Below, piece by piece: positions 10,099 through 18,728 of a stretch of 64,000 nucleotides of DNA; position 1 is the first letter of the stretch; each line of letters opens with the position of its first letter. The stretch lies in assembly GCA_036399175.1 (NCBI GenBank), contig DASWNP010000020.1:1-64000 (forward strand), read 5' to 3'. The notes beneath the pieces were generated by a model that was given only the letters and a program-made list of their open reading frames with translations, was not told the origin of the DNA and ran no database searches. The translations under genes were made by a program, and so were the position numbers. The DNA is from DASWNP01 sp036399175 (lineage in GTDB: Bacteria; Acidobacteriota; Blastocatellia; Pyrinomonadales; Pyrinomonadaceae).

Positions 10099-10466
10099 GG
10101 TAGGTAAACTCCCTTCGGCGAGAATGGGAAAGTCAAAGGTTCTAAATTCAACGAATAAGCGTGGCTGGCTTGAGATTGAACATTAGGTGGGGCGGTTCGG
10201 ATTGGCGCTCGAAATTTGTGTGAATGCCGCCGATTTGGAGAAGCGATTTTTGCTAGAGACCCTTAGCAGCGAGGAGTGGCTGCTGTTTGAGTTTAAACAT
10301 AATTTACGCATGTTTGTCAAACTCTCCGCATGGGTGTAAAGATAATTTTCGAGCGCATTTAGGAGCAGTCGGTGGTTGGTTGCGGGGCGTTGGCGCGTCG
10401 CGAGGTTTGCGTGTAGACTCGTTTTTCCTCTTCGGGACGAGATTTCAACGTTTACAGGAGAAGATT
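10099..10466. promoter_or_regulatory. Divergent intergenic region with one candidate promoter
   Basis: This spacer separates the minus-strand secretin from the plus-strand methyltransferase. A plausible plus-strand promoter is TTGTCA (10314-10319), 17 bases, TAAAGA (10337-10342). I see no convincing minus-strand promoter or RNA structure. Confidence 0.35.
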
Positions 10467-11123
10467 ATGAAGGCACGCATTGATGCTATCGTGCAGCGCG
10501 AGCAAGCCGAATATCTGGAGCGTCTTCATCCGGCCAGCACGGATTTGCTGGCGGAGATGGAGGAATACGCCGCCGAGCACGGAGTTCCGATTGCGGACAG
10601 AGAAGTGGCGCTGTTTCTGGAGATTACGGCGCGTGCGACGGGTGCGCGGCGCATTCTGGAGATAGGAATGGCGATAGGCTATTCGGTCGTTCATCTGGCG
10701 CGTGCGCTCCCGGAAGACGGCCTGCTCGTCACCATCGAGCCGAGCGAGGAGATGATTGCGCGTTCGGAGCAGTACCTGGGACGCGCGGGGCTGAGAGAGC
10801 GCGTGCGCATCGAGCGGGGGACGGCGCTTGAGGTAATGCCGCGTCTGGAAGAGACCTTCGACATGGTGTTTCTCGATGCTTTGAAGGAAGAGTACGCAGA
10901 TTATCTTGAGCTTGCGCTGCCGAGGCTGCGCGTGGGCGGCGTGGTCGTCGCGGATAATCTCCTGTGGGGCGGACAGGTCGCGGGCGAGATACGCAACCCA
11001 GACCAGACGACCTCCACGCAGGCTCTGCGCCAATTCAATCAGATTTTCGTGCGCCACCCGCAACTGCTCGCGCAGGTTCTTCCTGTCGGCGACGGGCTCG
11101 GCTACGGCGTCAAGATTTCGTGA
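10467..11123 (+). CDS. SAM-dependent O-methyltransferase (218 aa)
   Basis: A small class I methyltransferase of the catechol/caffeoyl-CoA O-methyltransferase type (Methyltransf_3). Visible motifs: the SAM-binding loop ARRILEIGMAIGYSVVHLA (motif I, usually E-I/V-G-x-x-x-G-x-S), LLVTIEPSEEM (motif II acidic residue), FDMVFLDALKEEYADYLEL and VVADNLLWGG, where Asp and Asn coordinate the metal in this family. ATG 10467 follows CAGGAGAAG. The length fits the family. The substrate, probably an o-diphenol-like hydroxyl group, cannot be inferred from the neighbours. Confidence 0.85.
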   Translation: MKARIDAIVQREQAEYLERLHPASTDLLAEMEEYAAEHGVPIADREVALFLEITARATGARRILEIGMAIGYSVVHLARALPEDGLLVTIEPSEEMIARSEQYLGRAGLRERVRIERGTALEVMPRLEETFDMVFLDALKEEYADYLELALPRLRVGGVVVADNLLWGGQVAGEIRNPDQTTSTQALRQFNQIFVRHPQLLAQVLPVGDGLGYGVKIS

Positions 11124-11285
11124 GAATGCCGGGCGGCGAGATTGTCTCAAGCAAAACAAAGCTGTAGACTACGAAGCTTCCGGGTTGGAGTTTGAAAAAC
11201 TCCCGCGAGCGGCGCGTGCGAAAATTCGATGACGAACTGTCTTAACGAATTGTCTTGAAGCGGCGTCGCTTTTTCCGAGAATCAT

Positions 11286-12548
11286 TTGAGCAATCATTCC
11301 TTCAAACTTCCTGAGAAATTGAAGAGCAGACCGGAAATCGAGCTTTTGCTCTCGTGCGCGCGCGTCGAGCTTGACGCGCCGCGCGCCGCGCGGGTGAGAG
11401 AACTGCTGCGAGAGGATTTGGACTGGCAGCTTTTGACGAAGATGGCGCTCAGGAACGGCGTCATGCCGCTCGTCTATCGACAGTTGAGCCGCAATTTCGC
11501 CGACGCCGTGCCGGAGATTCATCTGCGACGCCTGCGCGAGCTGTTTCGTCACAACGGCGCGCGAAATCTTCTGAGAGCGGGCGAGCTGTGCCGGATTCTC
11601 GAATCGCTGTCGAAGCATGGGATTGATGCTATCCCATACAAAGGCCCTGCGTTGGCCGTCGATGCTTACGGCGATTTGTCGCTCAGGCAGTTCTCGGATT
11701 TGGACATCCTCGTGCGTCGAAGCGACGTAAGGCGGGCGATTGAGGCGCTTTCGGCTGAAGGCTACGAGCCCGAGTTCGAGTTGTCGGAGACGGAGCGCAG
11801 AGTCTTCATGCGCTGGTGGTACGTGCTGGCGTTTTCTCGCGGCGACCGCATCTATCATCTGGAGCTTCACTGGGCGATTGCGCCGCACTTCTTCTCTTTT
11901 CCGTTCGAGACCGAGCGACTTTGGAGTCGCAGACGAAGCTTGAGGGTCGCGGAGAGGGAGATACACGCGCCTTCGAGGGAAGACCTGCTGCTGCTACTTT
12001 CGGCGCACGGGGCGAAGGATTCGTGGGCGCGGCTCGAATGGATTTGCGCCGTCGCCGAATTGATACGCGCCGACGGAGATTTGGATTGGAAGGCTCTGAT
12101 GCGAGAGGCGCGTGCGACGGGAGCCGAGAGGATGCTTCTGCTCGCGCTCAATTTGGCGCAAGAGCTTTTGGAGGCCGAGCTGCCGGAGGAGATTTTGCAG
12201 AAGATTCGCGGCTCGGCGAGTCTCAGAGCGTTGACGGCGCAGGTATCGGAGCATCTGTTTCGGGAGAAGAAGAGACCTGCGGGCTTCATCGGGAAGACCT
12301 TGTTTCACCTGAAGACGCGGGAGAACCTGTCGGATAAAGTTCGTTACTGCGCGCGCGTGGCGACGGCGACGAGCCCTTTTGAGTGGCGACTCGTGCCGCT
12401 CCCCGAGTCGTTATACTTTATCTATTCGCTGCTCAGACCCGTTCGTCTGTTCGCGGGCTTCGTCTCCGGCAGAACGAAGCGCGAGCTGGCACAGGCGAGC
12501 GTCGCGGGCGGCTCTCATCTGGATGCGTCGAAACAAGCTTCGGAATGA
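11286..12548 (+). CDS. Nucleotidyltransferase family protein, RiPP-cluster type (420 aa)
   Basis: The central part GIDAIPYKGPALAVDAYGDLSLRQFSDLDILVRRSD has the G-x-D-x-D-like acidic pattern (Asp-Leu-Asp) of the PF14907-type nucleotidyltransferases, preceded by helical repeats. Such proteins recur in lasso-peptide and HprK/PqqD clusters, where some are thought to modify the peptide or a carrier. The start is TTG 11286 with a weak ribosome-binding site. The 3' end overlaps the glycosyltransferase gene (ATGA), so the two are coupled. The actual substrate is unknown. Confidence 0.72.
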   Translation: MSNHSFKLPEKLKSRPEIELLLSCARVELDAPRAARVRELLREDLDWQLLTKMALRNGVMPLVYRQLSRNFADAVPEIHLRRLRELFRHNGARNLLRAGELCRILESLSKHGIDAIPYKGPALAVDAYGDLSLRQFSDLDILVRRSDVRRAIEALSAEGYEPEFELSETERRVFMRWWYVLAFSRGDRIYHLELHWAIAPHFFSFPFETERLWSRRRSLRVAEREIHAPSREDLLLLLSAHGAKDSWARLEWICAVAELIRADGDLDWKALMREARATGAERMLLLALNLAQELLEAELPEEILQKIRGSASLRALTAQVSEHLFREKKRPAGFIGKTLFHLKTRENLSDKVRYCARVATATSPFEWRLVPLPESLYFIYSLLRPVRLFAGFVSGRTKRELAQASVAGGSHLDASKQASE

Positions 12549-13831
12549 TTAGCGGTCGCGACATCGTTTACATCTCCAGTATCGAATGGAACTTTCTCTG
12601 GCAGGGACACCAGGAGATAGCGCTTCGACTGGCGGCGGCGGGCAATCGCGTGCTCTACGTGGAGAACACAGGGGTTCGCTCGCCGGGTTTGCGCGATGCG
12701 AGCCGCGTCGCCCTGCGTTTAAAGCGCTGGGCGGGCGCGCTCGGCTCGAAGGGCGTCAGGCAGGTTGCGCCGAACATCTACGTCTCGTCGCCCGTCGTGC
12801 TGCCGCCCTTCGGCGGGCGCTGGCGAAGATTGCTCAATCGAAAGATATTTCTGTCGCAGGTGCGGCGCGCCGCACGAAGTTTGGGGATGCGAGACGTTCT
12901 GCTCTGGACGTACCTTCCGACCGATACGACCATCGACCTCGTCCGACTGATGCGCTCGCCCCGAAGCGCCTTCGTCTACTACTGCGTCGCGGACTTCACA
13001 CAACTCACGCCGCACACGGAGAAGCTCCGACAAAGCGAGCGGGAGATTATCGAGTCGAGTGATGTCGTCTTCACGAACTGCTCGGAGCTTGCGACGAAGT
13101 TCTCCGAGTGGAACGCAAATGTCCACGTCTTTCCCTTCGGCGTCAACCTCGAAGCCTTTCCACTAAAGGCGCGCGACCGAGTTGCGAAGCACGAGGGCAA
13201 CGGTCACGAGAAATCTTTCGAAGCAAGCGGAGCGGCGGCGCTTGACGGGTTGCCGAGGCCGATTATCGGCTACGTCGGCGGTCTTCATCGCCACGTCGAT
13301 TTCGCTCTGCTGCGAGAGATGGCGCGTGCTCGTCCCCTCTGGTCTTGGGTCTGCGTGGGGGCGCTGCAAGCGGCGGAGCTGGGCGAGCTTGAAGGGCTTC
13401 CGAACATCCACCTGCTCGGACAGAAGCCGCACGGCGAGCTGGTCGAATACATACGCCGCTTCGATGTCTGCATCGTCCCTTACGTGAACAGCGTCTATAC
13501 GACGACCGTCGTGCCGACGAAAATCAACGAGTACCTGGCGGTCGGCAAGCCCGTCGTCTCGACCGATTTGCCGACCGTCCGCGAGTTCAACGAGGAGCAC
13601 CGGATTCTCTACACGGCGGGCGCAGAGCGCGAACCGTTTTTGCAGGCCATCGAGCAGGCTATGCAAGCGCCGGAGGATGCCGAAGTAGTCTCGCGCCGCA
13701 GGGATGTCGCCGCGCTCGGCGACTGGCAGGCGCGTTTCCATGCCATGAGCCGCCTCGTCGAGGCGCAGCTCGAAGCGAAGCGAGCGCGGTCTTCCGCAAG
13801 CATCGAAGGGAAGCGCACGGGCTTGAAATGA
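12545..13831 (+). CDS. Glycosyltransferase, GT-B fold (428 aa)
   Basis: The N-terminal Rossmann domain (about 1-190) starts with DIVYISSIEWNFLWQGHQEIALRLAA; the C-terminal domain has RPIIGYVGGLHRHVDF and the donor-binding region VPTKINEYLAVGKPVVSTDLPTVREF, with the E-x(7)-type acidic/Gly arrangement of GT4-like enzymes. ATG 12545 overlaps the stop of the nucleotidyltransferase gene. No membrane segment is obvious. It may decorate a cell-surface or peptide substrate together with the upstream gene; being the last gene before a gap of about 150 bases, it may also belong to a separate two-gene operon. Confidence 0.82.
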   Translation: MISGRDIVYISSIEWNFLWQGHQEIALRLAAAGNRVLYVENTGVRSPGLRDASRVALRLKRWAGALGSKGVRQVAPNIYVSSPVVLPPFGGRWRRLLNRKIFLSQVRRAARSLGMRDVLLWTYLPTDTTIDLVRLMRSPRSAFVYYCVADFTQLTPHTEKLRQSEREIIESSDVVFTNCSELATKFSEWNANVHVFPFGVNLEAFPLKARDRVAKHEGNGHEKSFEASGAAALDGLPRPIIGYVGGLHRHVDFALLREMARARPLWSWVCVGALQAAELGELEGLPNIHLLGQKPHGELVEYIRRFDVCIVPYVNSVYTTTVVPTKINEYLAVGKPVVSTDLPTVREFNEEHRILYTAGAEREPFLQAIEQAMQAPEDAEVVSRRRDVAALGDWQARFHAMSRLVEAQLEAKRARSSASIEGKRTGLK

Positions 13832-13984
13832 AGTGGATGGCGGAAGATGGGTGCGTTGACGTAGTTTGTTAATTATGTTAGTTTCCGCATGCCACGTACA
13901 AACAAGTGTTGTAAACGAGGCTCAACTCCCGCTTCAAATAAATAATATCCGTCAAACAAAGGTTGCTGTGAAAGTGGTTTTGAA

Positions 13985-14845
13985 ATGAGGAATTGTAGTA
14001 TCAATCTGTGGTCGAGCAGGAGATGGCTGCCCGGTATGGCGTTATCGATACTGGCGGCGGCGCTTCCGGCCATCGGGCAGACGCGGCAGGCGCAGCCGCA
14101 GCCGCCACCGGCGACGAAAACTGAGCAGGCGAGCCCGAAGACGGCCGGGACGACGGCGAAGCCGAAGGGCATCTGGAATCTGACGGTCACGAAGAAGACG
14201 CCGCGCCTGATTAGTCTTAAGGCGACTGATGCGCCTCTGACCGAGATTGCCTCGGAGCTTTCGCGTAAGGTCGGCGTGCCGGTCAACCTGAGCCCTCTGA
14301 TGAGCAAGCAGCGCATGACGCTGGAGTTCTCAAATCTTCCTCTCGACGCAGCCCTTCGGATGCTCGCGCCGCAGCCCTACGTCGATTACGAAGTGAGCGG
14401 AGATTTCAATCTGCAACCGAAGCCTCTGGCGCTCTACCTGCACGGGCTCAACGAGCCGCCGCCTGCGGCCAACGCCGGCATCAAGAGCAACTCGGTCGCG
14501 CTGCTCATCGAAGGCGACACCGAAGAGGGAACCGAAGAGTATGAGAAGAGGAAAGAGCAGGAGGAGACCGTCCTCAGCGTCTCTTACTCGAAGAACCAGC
14601 TGAGCGTGCTCGCCAAAAAACAGCCGCTCAGCGTCGTGCTCTACAAGATAGCCGCCGAGTTGGGCATCCCCTTCGACCTGAACTACGAGAGCAGGGAAGT
14701 CGTGGACGTGAACTTCAACAACTATTCGGTGGAACAGGCTCTGCGCTCGATTTCGCCACTGGTGCGTTTCTATTTCCGCGCCGACTTGCAGACCTCTGAA
14801 ATCAAGCCGCTCCGCATTGCCCTCGTGCCGACGGCCAAAACTTAA
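13985..14845 (+). CDS. Periplasmic protein with two STN-like domains (286 aa)
   Basis: A signal peptide (about 1-31, ending near AAALPAIGQ) is followed by a Pro/Gln-rich linker and two copies of the short secretin/TonB N-terminal fold: one at LISLKATDAPLTEIASELSRK... and one at LSVLAKKQPLSVVLYKIAAEL.... Proteins with only STN domains act as plug or recruitment modules for outer-membrane pores. Its 3' end lies 38 bases before the small peptide gene, in the same direction, so it may be part of the RiPP operon and concern export or signalling of the product. That role is an inference. Confidence 0.6.
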   Translation: MRNCSINLWSSRRWLPGMALSILAAALPAIGQTRQAQPQPPPATKTEQASPKTAGTTAKPKGIWNLTVTKKTPRLISLKATDAPLTEIASELSRKVGVPVNLSPLMSKQRMTLEFSNLPLDAALRMLAPQPYVDYEVSGDFNLQPKPLALYLHGLNEPPPAANAGIKSNSVALLIEGDTEEGTEEYEKRKEQEETVLSVSYSKNQLSVLAKKQPLSVVLYKIAAELGIPFDLNYESREVVDVNFNNYSVEQALRSISPLVRFYFRADLQTSEIKPLRIALVPTAKT

Positions 14846-14883
14846 ACATTCAAGCTCTACAAATTTGCAGGAGGCGGTAACTC

Positions 14884-15072
14884 TTGAATAATACGAACAA
14901 CCCTTTCAACCTTGAATCTGCGACCGAACAGGCCGACCAGCCCCAAACCCTCTCGCCGCGAAGCGAGTCGAAGAAGCCCTTCGTCGAACCCGTAGTCTCG
15001 ACTCCCATCGACGTGCTCGAAGCGACTGCCTTCTTCCAACAGCAAAGCTCCACCGATACCAGCGACCTCTAA
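14884..15072 (+). CDS. Candidate RiPP precursor peptide (62 aa)
   Basis: A TTG start preceded by a strong GCAGGAGGCGG ribosome-binding site gives a hydrophilic 62-residue peptide with no homologue I recognise. Residues 33-48 carry Phe33, Pro36, Val38 and Thr48, matching the spacing Y-x2-P-x-L-x3-G-x5-T of lasso-type leaders (the Gly position is Ile42). If cleaved two residues after Thr48's position as in lasso peptides, the core would be residues 50-62, with Asp58 at ring position 9. The next genes are an HprK-like kinase, a radical SAM protein and a PqqD protein, so a substrate peptide is expected here. The core tail (4 residues) is short for a lasso fold. Confidence 0.65.
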   Translation: MNNTNNPFNLESATEQADQPQTLSPRSESKKPFVEPVVSTPIDVLEATAFFQQQSSTDTSDL

Positions 15073-15118
15073 TTGGCGAGGTCGTCACGCACGAAGCAAA
15101 ACTTACCGGGAAGAATGG

Positions 15119-16141
15119 ATGGCTGCGCGGCTCGAAGTCAAAACCGTCTTAGAGACATCTTATACGCTGGCCGGTCGCCGTCTCTCTTTTGAAGCTGACG
15201 ACGAGTGGGCTGCGCTCGTCGTCCAAACCTATCTCAACGGTTTCCAACTGAAGCTCTCCGAAAGCGGCTTGAGCCCCGCGCCCGACTTTCGCGTCAGGCT
15301 GCTCGCGGAAGACCCGCCTCCCGTGCCGCCCTCGCTGCAAAAGTTCGACCTCGCGCCCGAGGGGCATTGCTTCACCGACGGCGAGAGATACTACCTGGAC
15401 ATAGACGATTCACACATCGCCGTCGGGACTCGCTCGTCGCGCGAGATGTCGGTCTGGCTCGGTCGGACGCCCCATGCGCGGCGTCCGCTCTCGCTCGTCA
15501 GCGTTATGTCCTGTGCCCTGCACATAGCGCTCAGGCGATGTGCGCTCTACGATCTGCACGCAGCGGGATTGGTCGAGCCAGAGACGGGCGCGGGCGTGCT
15601 TTTCCTCGGCGATTCCAATAGCGGCAAGACGAGCTTGACGCTCAGGCTGACGCGTTCCGGCTGGTCGTACCTGTCGGACGATTTGCTCGTCTTTTACGAG
15701 GGTGCGGAGGCGATAGAAGCACGAGGCTTGCGGCGCGTCTTTTCCGTCTCGGCCTCGAACCTCGTCAACTGCGACCTTCCGCGCATCGAAGAAGCTCTCG
15801 GCGTGCCGGGCTTGAGAGACCCGAACAAACGGCGTCTTGAGCCGTCGGTCGTCTTTCCCGAACGTCTCGCCGAAAGCTGCGTTCCGCGCGCTCTCTACTT
15901 CGCTTCGATTACCGGAGAGAGAAAGAGCCGCATCGAAGAGGTCGGGCAGTCGGACGCGCTCATACGCCTCGTCAGGCTCTGCCCCTGGGCGAGCTTCGAC
16001 GTGATGGCGAGGGAAAACCTGCGCGTGCTCAGCCGTCTCGTCCGGCAGACGAAGATTTACAACCTGTTAGCCGGTCGTGACGTTTTCGACGACCCCGACT
16101 GTGCCGCCGCTCTCTTCGCCAGCCGCGCCGCCGCCGCCTGA
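15119..16141 (+). CDS. HprK-related serine kinase-like protein (340 aa)
   Basis: Walker A is GDSNSGKT (164-171), preceded by LHAAGLV, and SDDLL (186-190) follows, as in HPr kinase/phosphorylase C-terminal domains. The N-terminal 130 residues replace the HPr-binding part. Such HprK homologues occur in PqqD and lasso-peptide clusters; in the paeninodin pathway one phosphorylates a Ser of the precursor. Ser55, Ser56 and Ser60 of the adjacent peptide are possible acceptors. The gene begins 46 bases after the peptide gene and runs to 16141, 7 bases before the preferred radical SAM start. Confidence 0.8.
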   Translation: MAARLEVKTVLETSYTLAGRRLSFEADDEWAALVVQTYLNGFQLKLSESGLSPAPDFRVRLLAEDPPPVPPSLQKFDLAPEGHCFTDGERYYLDIDDSHIAVGTRSSREMSVWLGRTPHARRPLSLVSVMSCALHIALRRCALYDLHAAGLVEPETGAGVLFLGDSNSGKTSLTLRLTRSGWSYLSDDLLVFYEGAEAIEARGLRRVFSVSASNLVNCDLPRIEEALGVPGLRDPNKRRLEPSVVFPERLAESCVPRALYFASITGERKSRIEEVGQSDALIRLVRLCPWASFDVMARENLRVLSRLVRQTKIYNLLAGRDVFDDPDCAAALFASRAAAA

Positions 16142-16148
16142 ATCTCAA

Positions 16149-17276
16149 ATGGCAATCTCTGATTCCATCGCCGCGCGCCCCGTCGAGACGGACATCCTGC
16201 CGCGCATCAGCGTCGAGCTGACCAACATCTGCAATCTTCATTGCAGCTACTGCGTCCGCGACGAAGACGCCCTCTATCACACGCCCGCGAGCTTTCTCTC
16301 GGCAGACCTCCTGCGCCGCATCGTGCGCAGCGCGCGCGAGGTCTATCCGCTCGCCTACGTCTCTTTCACGGGCGGCGAAGTCACAATCCATCCGAAGTTC
16401 GCGGAGATAATCGAGGCGGTCGTCGGAGAGGGTTTGCAGTTCACCTTCGTCACTAACGCTTGGCACTTCGAGCGCGTCTATCCTCTGCTCGTCCGAAACC
16501 GTGCGGCGCTCAGAGCCGTCGGCATCAGCCTCGACGGAGCGACCCGAGAGGCGCACGACCGTTGGCGTGGCGAAGGCTCTTTCGTGCGCGTCATGCGCGC
16601 CATCTCGCGCTGCTACGCGAGCGGGATTCCGTTTATCCTTAAGGTAGGCTTGCGCCGCGACACGGTTCCGCAGTTGCAGGAGATAGCCTTGCTCGGGGCG
16701 CGCCTCGGGGCGAAGGCGCTACACTTCAGCCATTTCCTTCCGACCTCAAGCGCCAGCGCCGACGAATCAGCCCTCACTCTGGCCGAGCGCGCCGAGGCCG
16801 AAGAGGAGATAGGCATTCTCACCAAAATCCTGAAGATGCCGATTGGCCTCGTCACGGGCTATTACAATCTCGACCCCGAAGCTCCTTGCTCCCCCTTGAA
16901 GGGTACGAACTGCAACATCGACTATCGCGGACGACTCACGCTTTGCTGCAATCTTTCAGGCTTTCGAGGCGCGGAGGGCGAGCCCGACGTGGTGGCGGAT
17001 TTGAACCGGGAGGATTTCGCCTCGGCCTATCCGCGCCTGCGCCGTCTGGTCGAGGAGCAGAACGAGCGGCGTCGCCGTGCGCTCGCCGCGCACAGAGACT
17101 CTGGGCGCGAAGTCGATTTATACACAGGCTCGCCCTGTCTCTTCTGTTTGCAGAGCTTCGGTAAGATTCCCTGGCACGGCCTGACGGGCGAGCGCGCCGC
17201 CAGACGCTCGCTTCCAGTTCTTAACTCGACGGATGCCGCCTTGCAAAAGAGCGAGCCCGTGCGCCAACATATCTAG
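16149..17276 (+). CDS. Radical SAM peptide-modifying enzyme, SPASM-like (375 aa)
   Basis: The radical SAM cluster motif is C28-x3-C32-x2-C35 (CNLHCSYC), followed by FTGGE near residue 78. The C-terminal half has further cysteines: CSPLKGTNC, then LTLCCN, and finally CLFC at 330-333, which could bind auxiliary clusters as in SPASM/twitch enzymes. Such enzymes build thioether or C-C crosslinks in ribosomal peptides. ATG 16149 is preferred; a GTG at 16077 would overlap the kinase gene by 65 bases. The precursor at 14884 has no Cys, so thioether formation on it is impossible and a carbon-based modification, or another substrate, would be needed. Confidence 0.85.
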   Translation: MAISDSIAARPVETDILPRISVELTNICNLHCSYCVRDEDALYHTPASFLSADLLRRIVRSAREVYPLAYVSFTGGEVTIHPKFAEIIEAVVGEGLQFTFVTNAWHFERVYPLLVRNRAALRAVGISLDGATREAHDRWRGEGSFVRVMRAISRCYASGIPFILKVGLRRDTVPQLQEIALLGARLGAKALHFSHFLPTSSASADESALTLAERAEAEEEIGILTKILKMPIGLVTGYYNLDPEAPCSPLKGTNCNIDYRGRLTLCCNLSGFRGAEGEPDVVADLNREDFASAYPRLRRLVEEQNERRRRALAAHRDSGREVDLYTGSPCLFCLQSFGKIPWHGLTGERAARRSLPVLNSTDAALQKSEPVRQHI

Positions 17277-17277
17277 C

Positions 17278-17571
17278 ATGACTACGGATACACCAACCCC
17301 CCCCGACCACATCATCTCGACAGAGCTTGACGACGGCGAAGGCGTGCTCGTCGATTTGAACTCGAAGCGTTACTACCAGCTCAACGAAACCGCCATGTTC
17401 ATCTGGAAGCGACTCGAAAAGGGGCAGCCGCTCCCTGAGATTATCGACGACCTGACCGAGTCCTACGATGTCAGCCCGGAACACGCGGCCAGGAGCATCG
17501 AAACCCTCCTCGAAAATCTCCAATCACGCAAACTCGTGAACCCGCGCCAGACGCAAAACGCAGCTCAGTAA
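17278..17571 (+). CDS. PqqD-family peptide chaperone (RRE, 97 aa)
   Basis: The protein has the compact winged-helix RiPP recognition element: GEGVLVDLNSKRYYQLNETAMFIWKRLEKGQPLPEIIDDL, then YDVSPEHAARSIETLLENL. Its Asp-Leu-Asn and Tyr-Tyr-Gln-Leu segments fit PqqD. It would bind the leader of the precursor and present it to the radical SAM and kinase enzymes. ATG 17278 lies one base after the radical SAM stop codon, so the two are co-expressed. It may play the B1 role for the B2 protease at 17653. Confidence 0.88.
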   Translation: MTTDTPTPPDHIISTELDDGEGVLVDLNSKRYYQLNETAMFIWKRLEKGQPLPEIIDDLTESYDVSPEHAARSIETLLENLQSRKLVNPRQTQNAAQ

Positions 17572-17652
17572 AATCAACGTCAGGCTCGCGCGACGAATGC
17601 CGTGCAGGGACACGCACTGTCCCTGCGGTCGCACATCCATTTGAAATTCATT

Positions 17653-18129
17653 CTAAGCAGGGAAGGAATAGGTGCGCGTGTATTCGGGGAAGCGTGTTTC
17701 GAGCAGGGGGCGTCCGCTCGATTCGAGCCAGGCGTGTCCGGCGAGAAGTCCGTCGCCCTCTTTGCGCACGCCGAAGACGATGCGCGAGTCGATGCCCCGC
17801 AGCGCGAGGTAGCGATGAAGCACGGGCGCGCGTTTCCAGCAGGTCGGAGTGAAGCAGAGAAAATCTGTCGCCAGCAGAAGGTCTAGAAGACGTGCGAGAC
17901 GCGCCTGCACCTCCCCTGCATCCTGCTTCGGAGCCGGGCGCGGGCGTGGCTGCATCAATCTCAGGATGCGCGGAAGCGGCATCACTCTGACGAGCAGCGA
18001 GAGCGCCGCCACCCAGCCCGCCATCCGCACGAGCAACAGCGCCGAATCCGGGTCGCGTCGGAAGAGATGCGCCGCGCCGTTGAGCGCGTGCGCGCCGCGT
18101 CTGGAAATTCGAGAGAGACGTTCGAGCAT
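17653..18129 (-). CDS. Lasso-type B2 leader protease, transglutaminase-like (158 aa)
   Basis: The C-terminal half matches the transglutaminase-like Cys protease fold of lasso-peptide B2 proteins: TCWKRAPVLHRYLALRGID with likely nucleophile Cys97, and GHAWLESSGRPL with His132. The N-terminal part has one hydrophobic helix. These proteases cut the leader of RRE-bound peptides. The gene faces the RiPP operon (convergent, stop codons 81 bases apart). ATG 18129 is used; TTG 18132 is an alternative. The cupin gene upstream on the same strand may be co-transcribed. Confidence 0.82.
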   Translation of the reverse strand: MLERLSRISRRGAHALNGAAHLFRRDPDSALLLVRMAGWVAALSLLVRVMPLPRILRLMQPRPRPAPKQDAGEVQARLARLLDLLLATDFLCFTPTCWKRAPVLHRYLALRGIDSRIVFGVRKEGDGLLAGHAWLESSGRPLLETRFPEYTRTYSFPA

Positions 18130-18224
18130 CAAAACGAGTCTGCGTTTGAGCGTCGCATCGCTTTAACTTACGGCGCTCGCTTCGGGCGAAGCTTTGCGAG
18201 AGCAGCGACAGACGCGGCCTCCGT

Positions 18225-18581
18225 CTATTTCGTGTACTGTCCTGCGCCGAGAAAATGGAGCGAGACGTAGGGCTCGTCGCCAATCACCCAGCTATCGTGT
18301 GCGACGGGCGGGATGTAAAAAATATCGCCGGGCGCGAGCACAATCTCTGTGCCGTCGCTCATCGCCGCCACCGCGCGACCCGAAACGACCAGCCCGACAT
18401 GCTCCACCTCGCACAGCGCCGCGCCAGCCTGTGGCGCGACGTGCTCAGACCACCTCCAGCCCGGCTCATAGCTCGCGCGCCCGATAGTCTGGCCGCCGAG
18501 ATGCACTACCTCGAAACGCCCCTTCTCAAAGACGCGCGTTTCGTCTGGATTCTCAAACCGCTTCAGGATAACTTCCAACAT
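18225..18581 (-). CDS. Cupin-domain protein (118 aa)
   Basis: A single small cupin: EHVAPQAGAALCEVEHVGLVVSGRA (G-x5-H-x-H-like first motif, here degenerate) and LAPGDIFYIPPVAHDSWVIGD (second motif, PGD...P...H). The metal ligands look incomplete, so it may bind a ligand rather than catalyse. GTTGGGAGACTCGC precedes ATG 18581. A long in-frame extension upstream overlaps the divergent tsaC gene and is not coding. It ends 95 bases before the B2 protease start on the same strand. Confidence 0.7.
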   Translation of the reverse strand: MLEVILKRFENPDETRVFEKGRFEVVHLGGQTIGRASYEPGWRWSEHVAPQAGAALCEVEHVGLVVSGRAVAAMSDGTEIVLAPGDIFYIPPVAHDSWVIGDEPYVSLHFLGAGQYTK

Positions 18582-18728
18582 GCGAGTCTCCCAACTTCCG
18601 GTTTGAACGGACGCGGAAGCGACGTGTGCGCCGGTCTCCGCGAGTGATTTCAAAATCTCGGATTTGAAATATGATGCTTTCGTGCCGGCAACCCTGTCGG
18701 CACAAGACCGGGCAGATATCTTAAAGCC

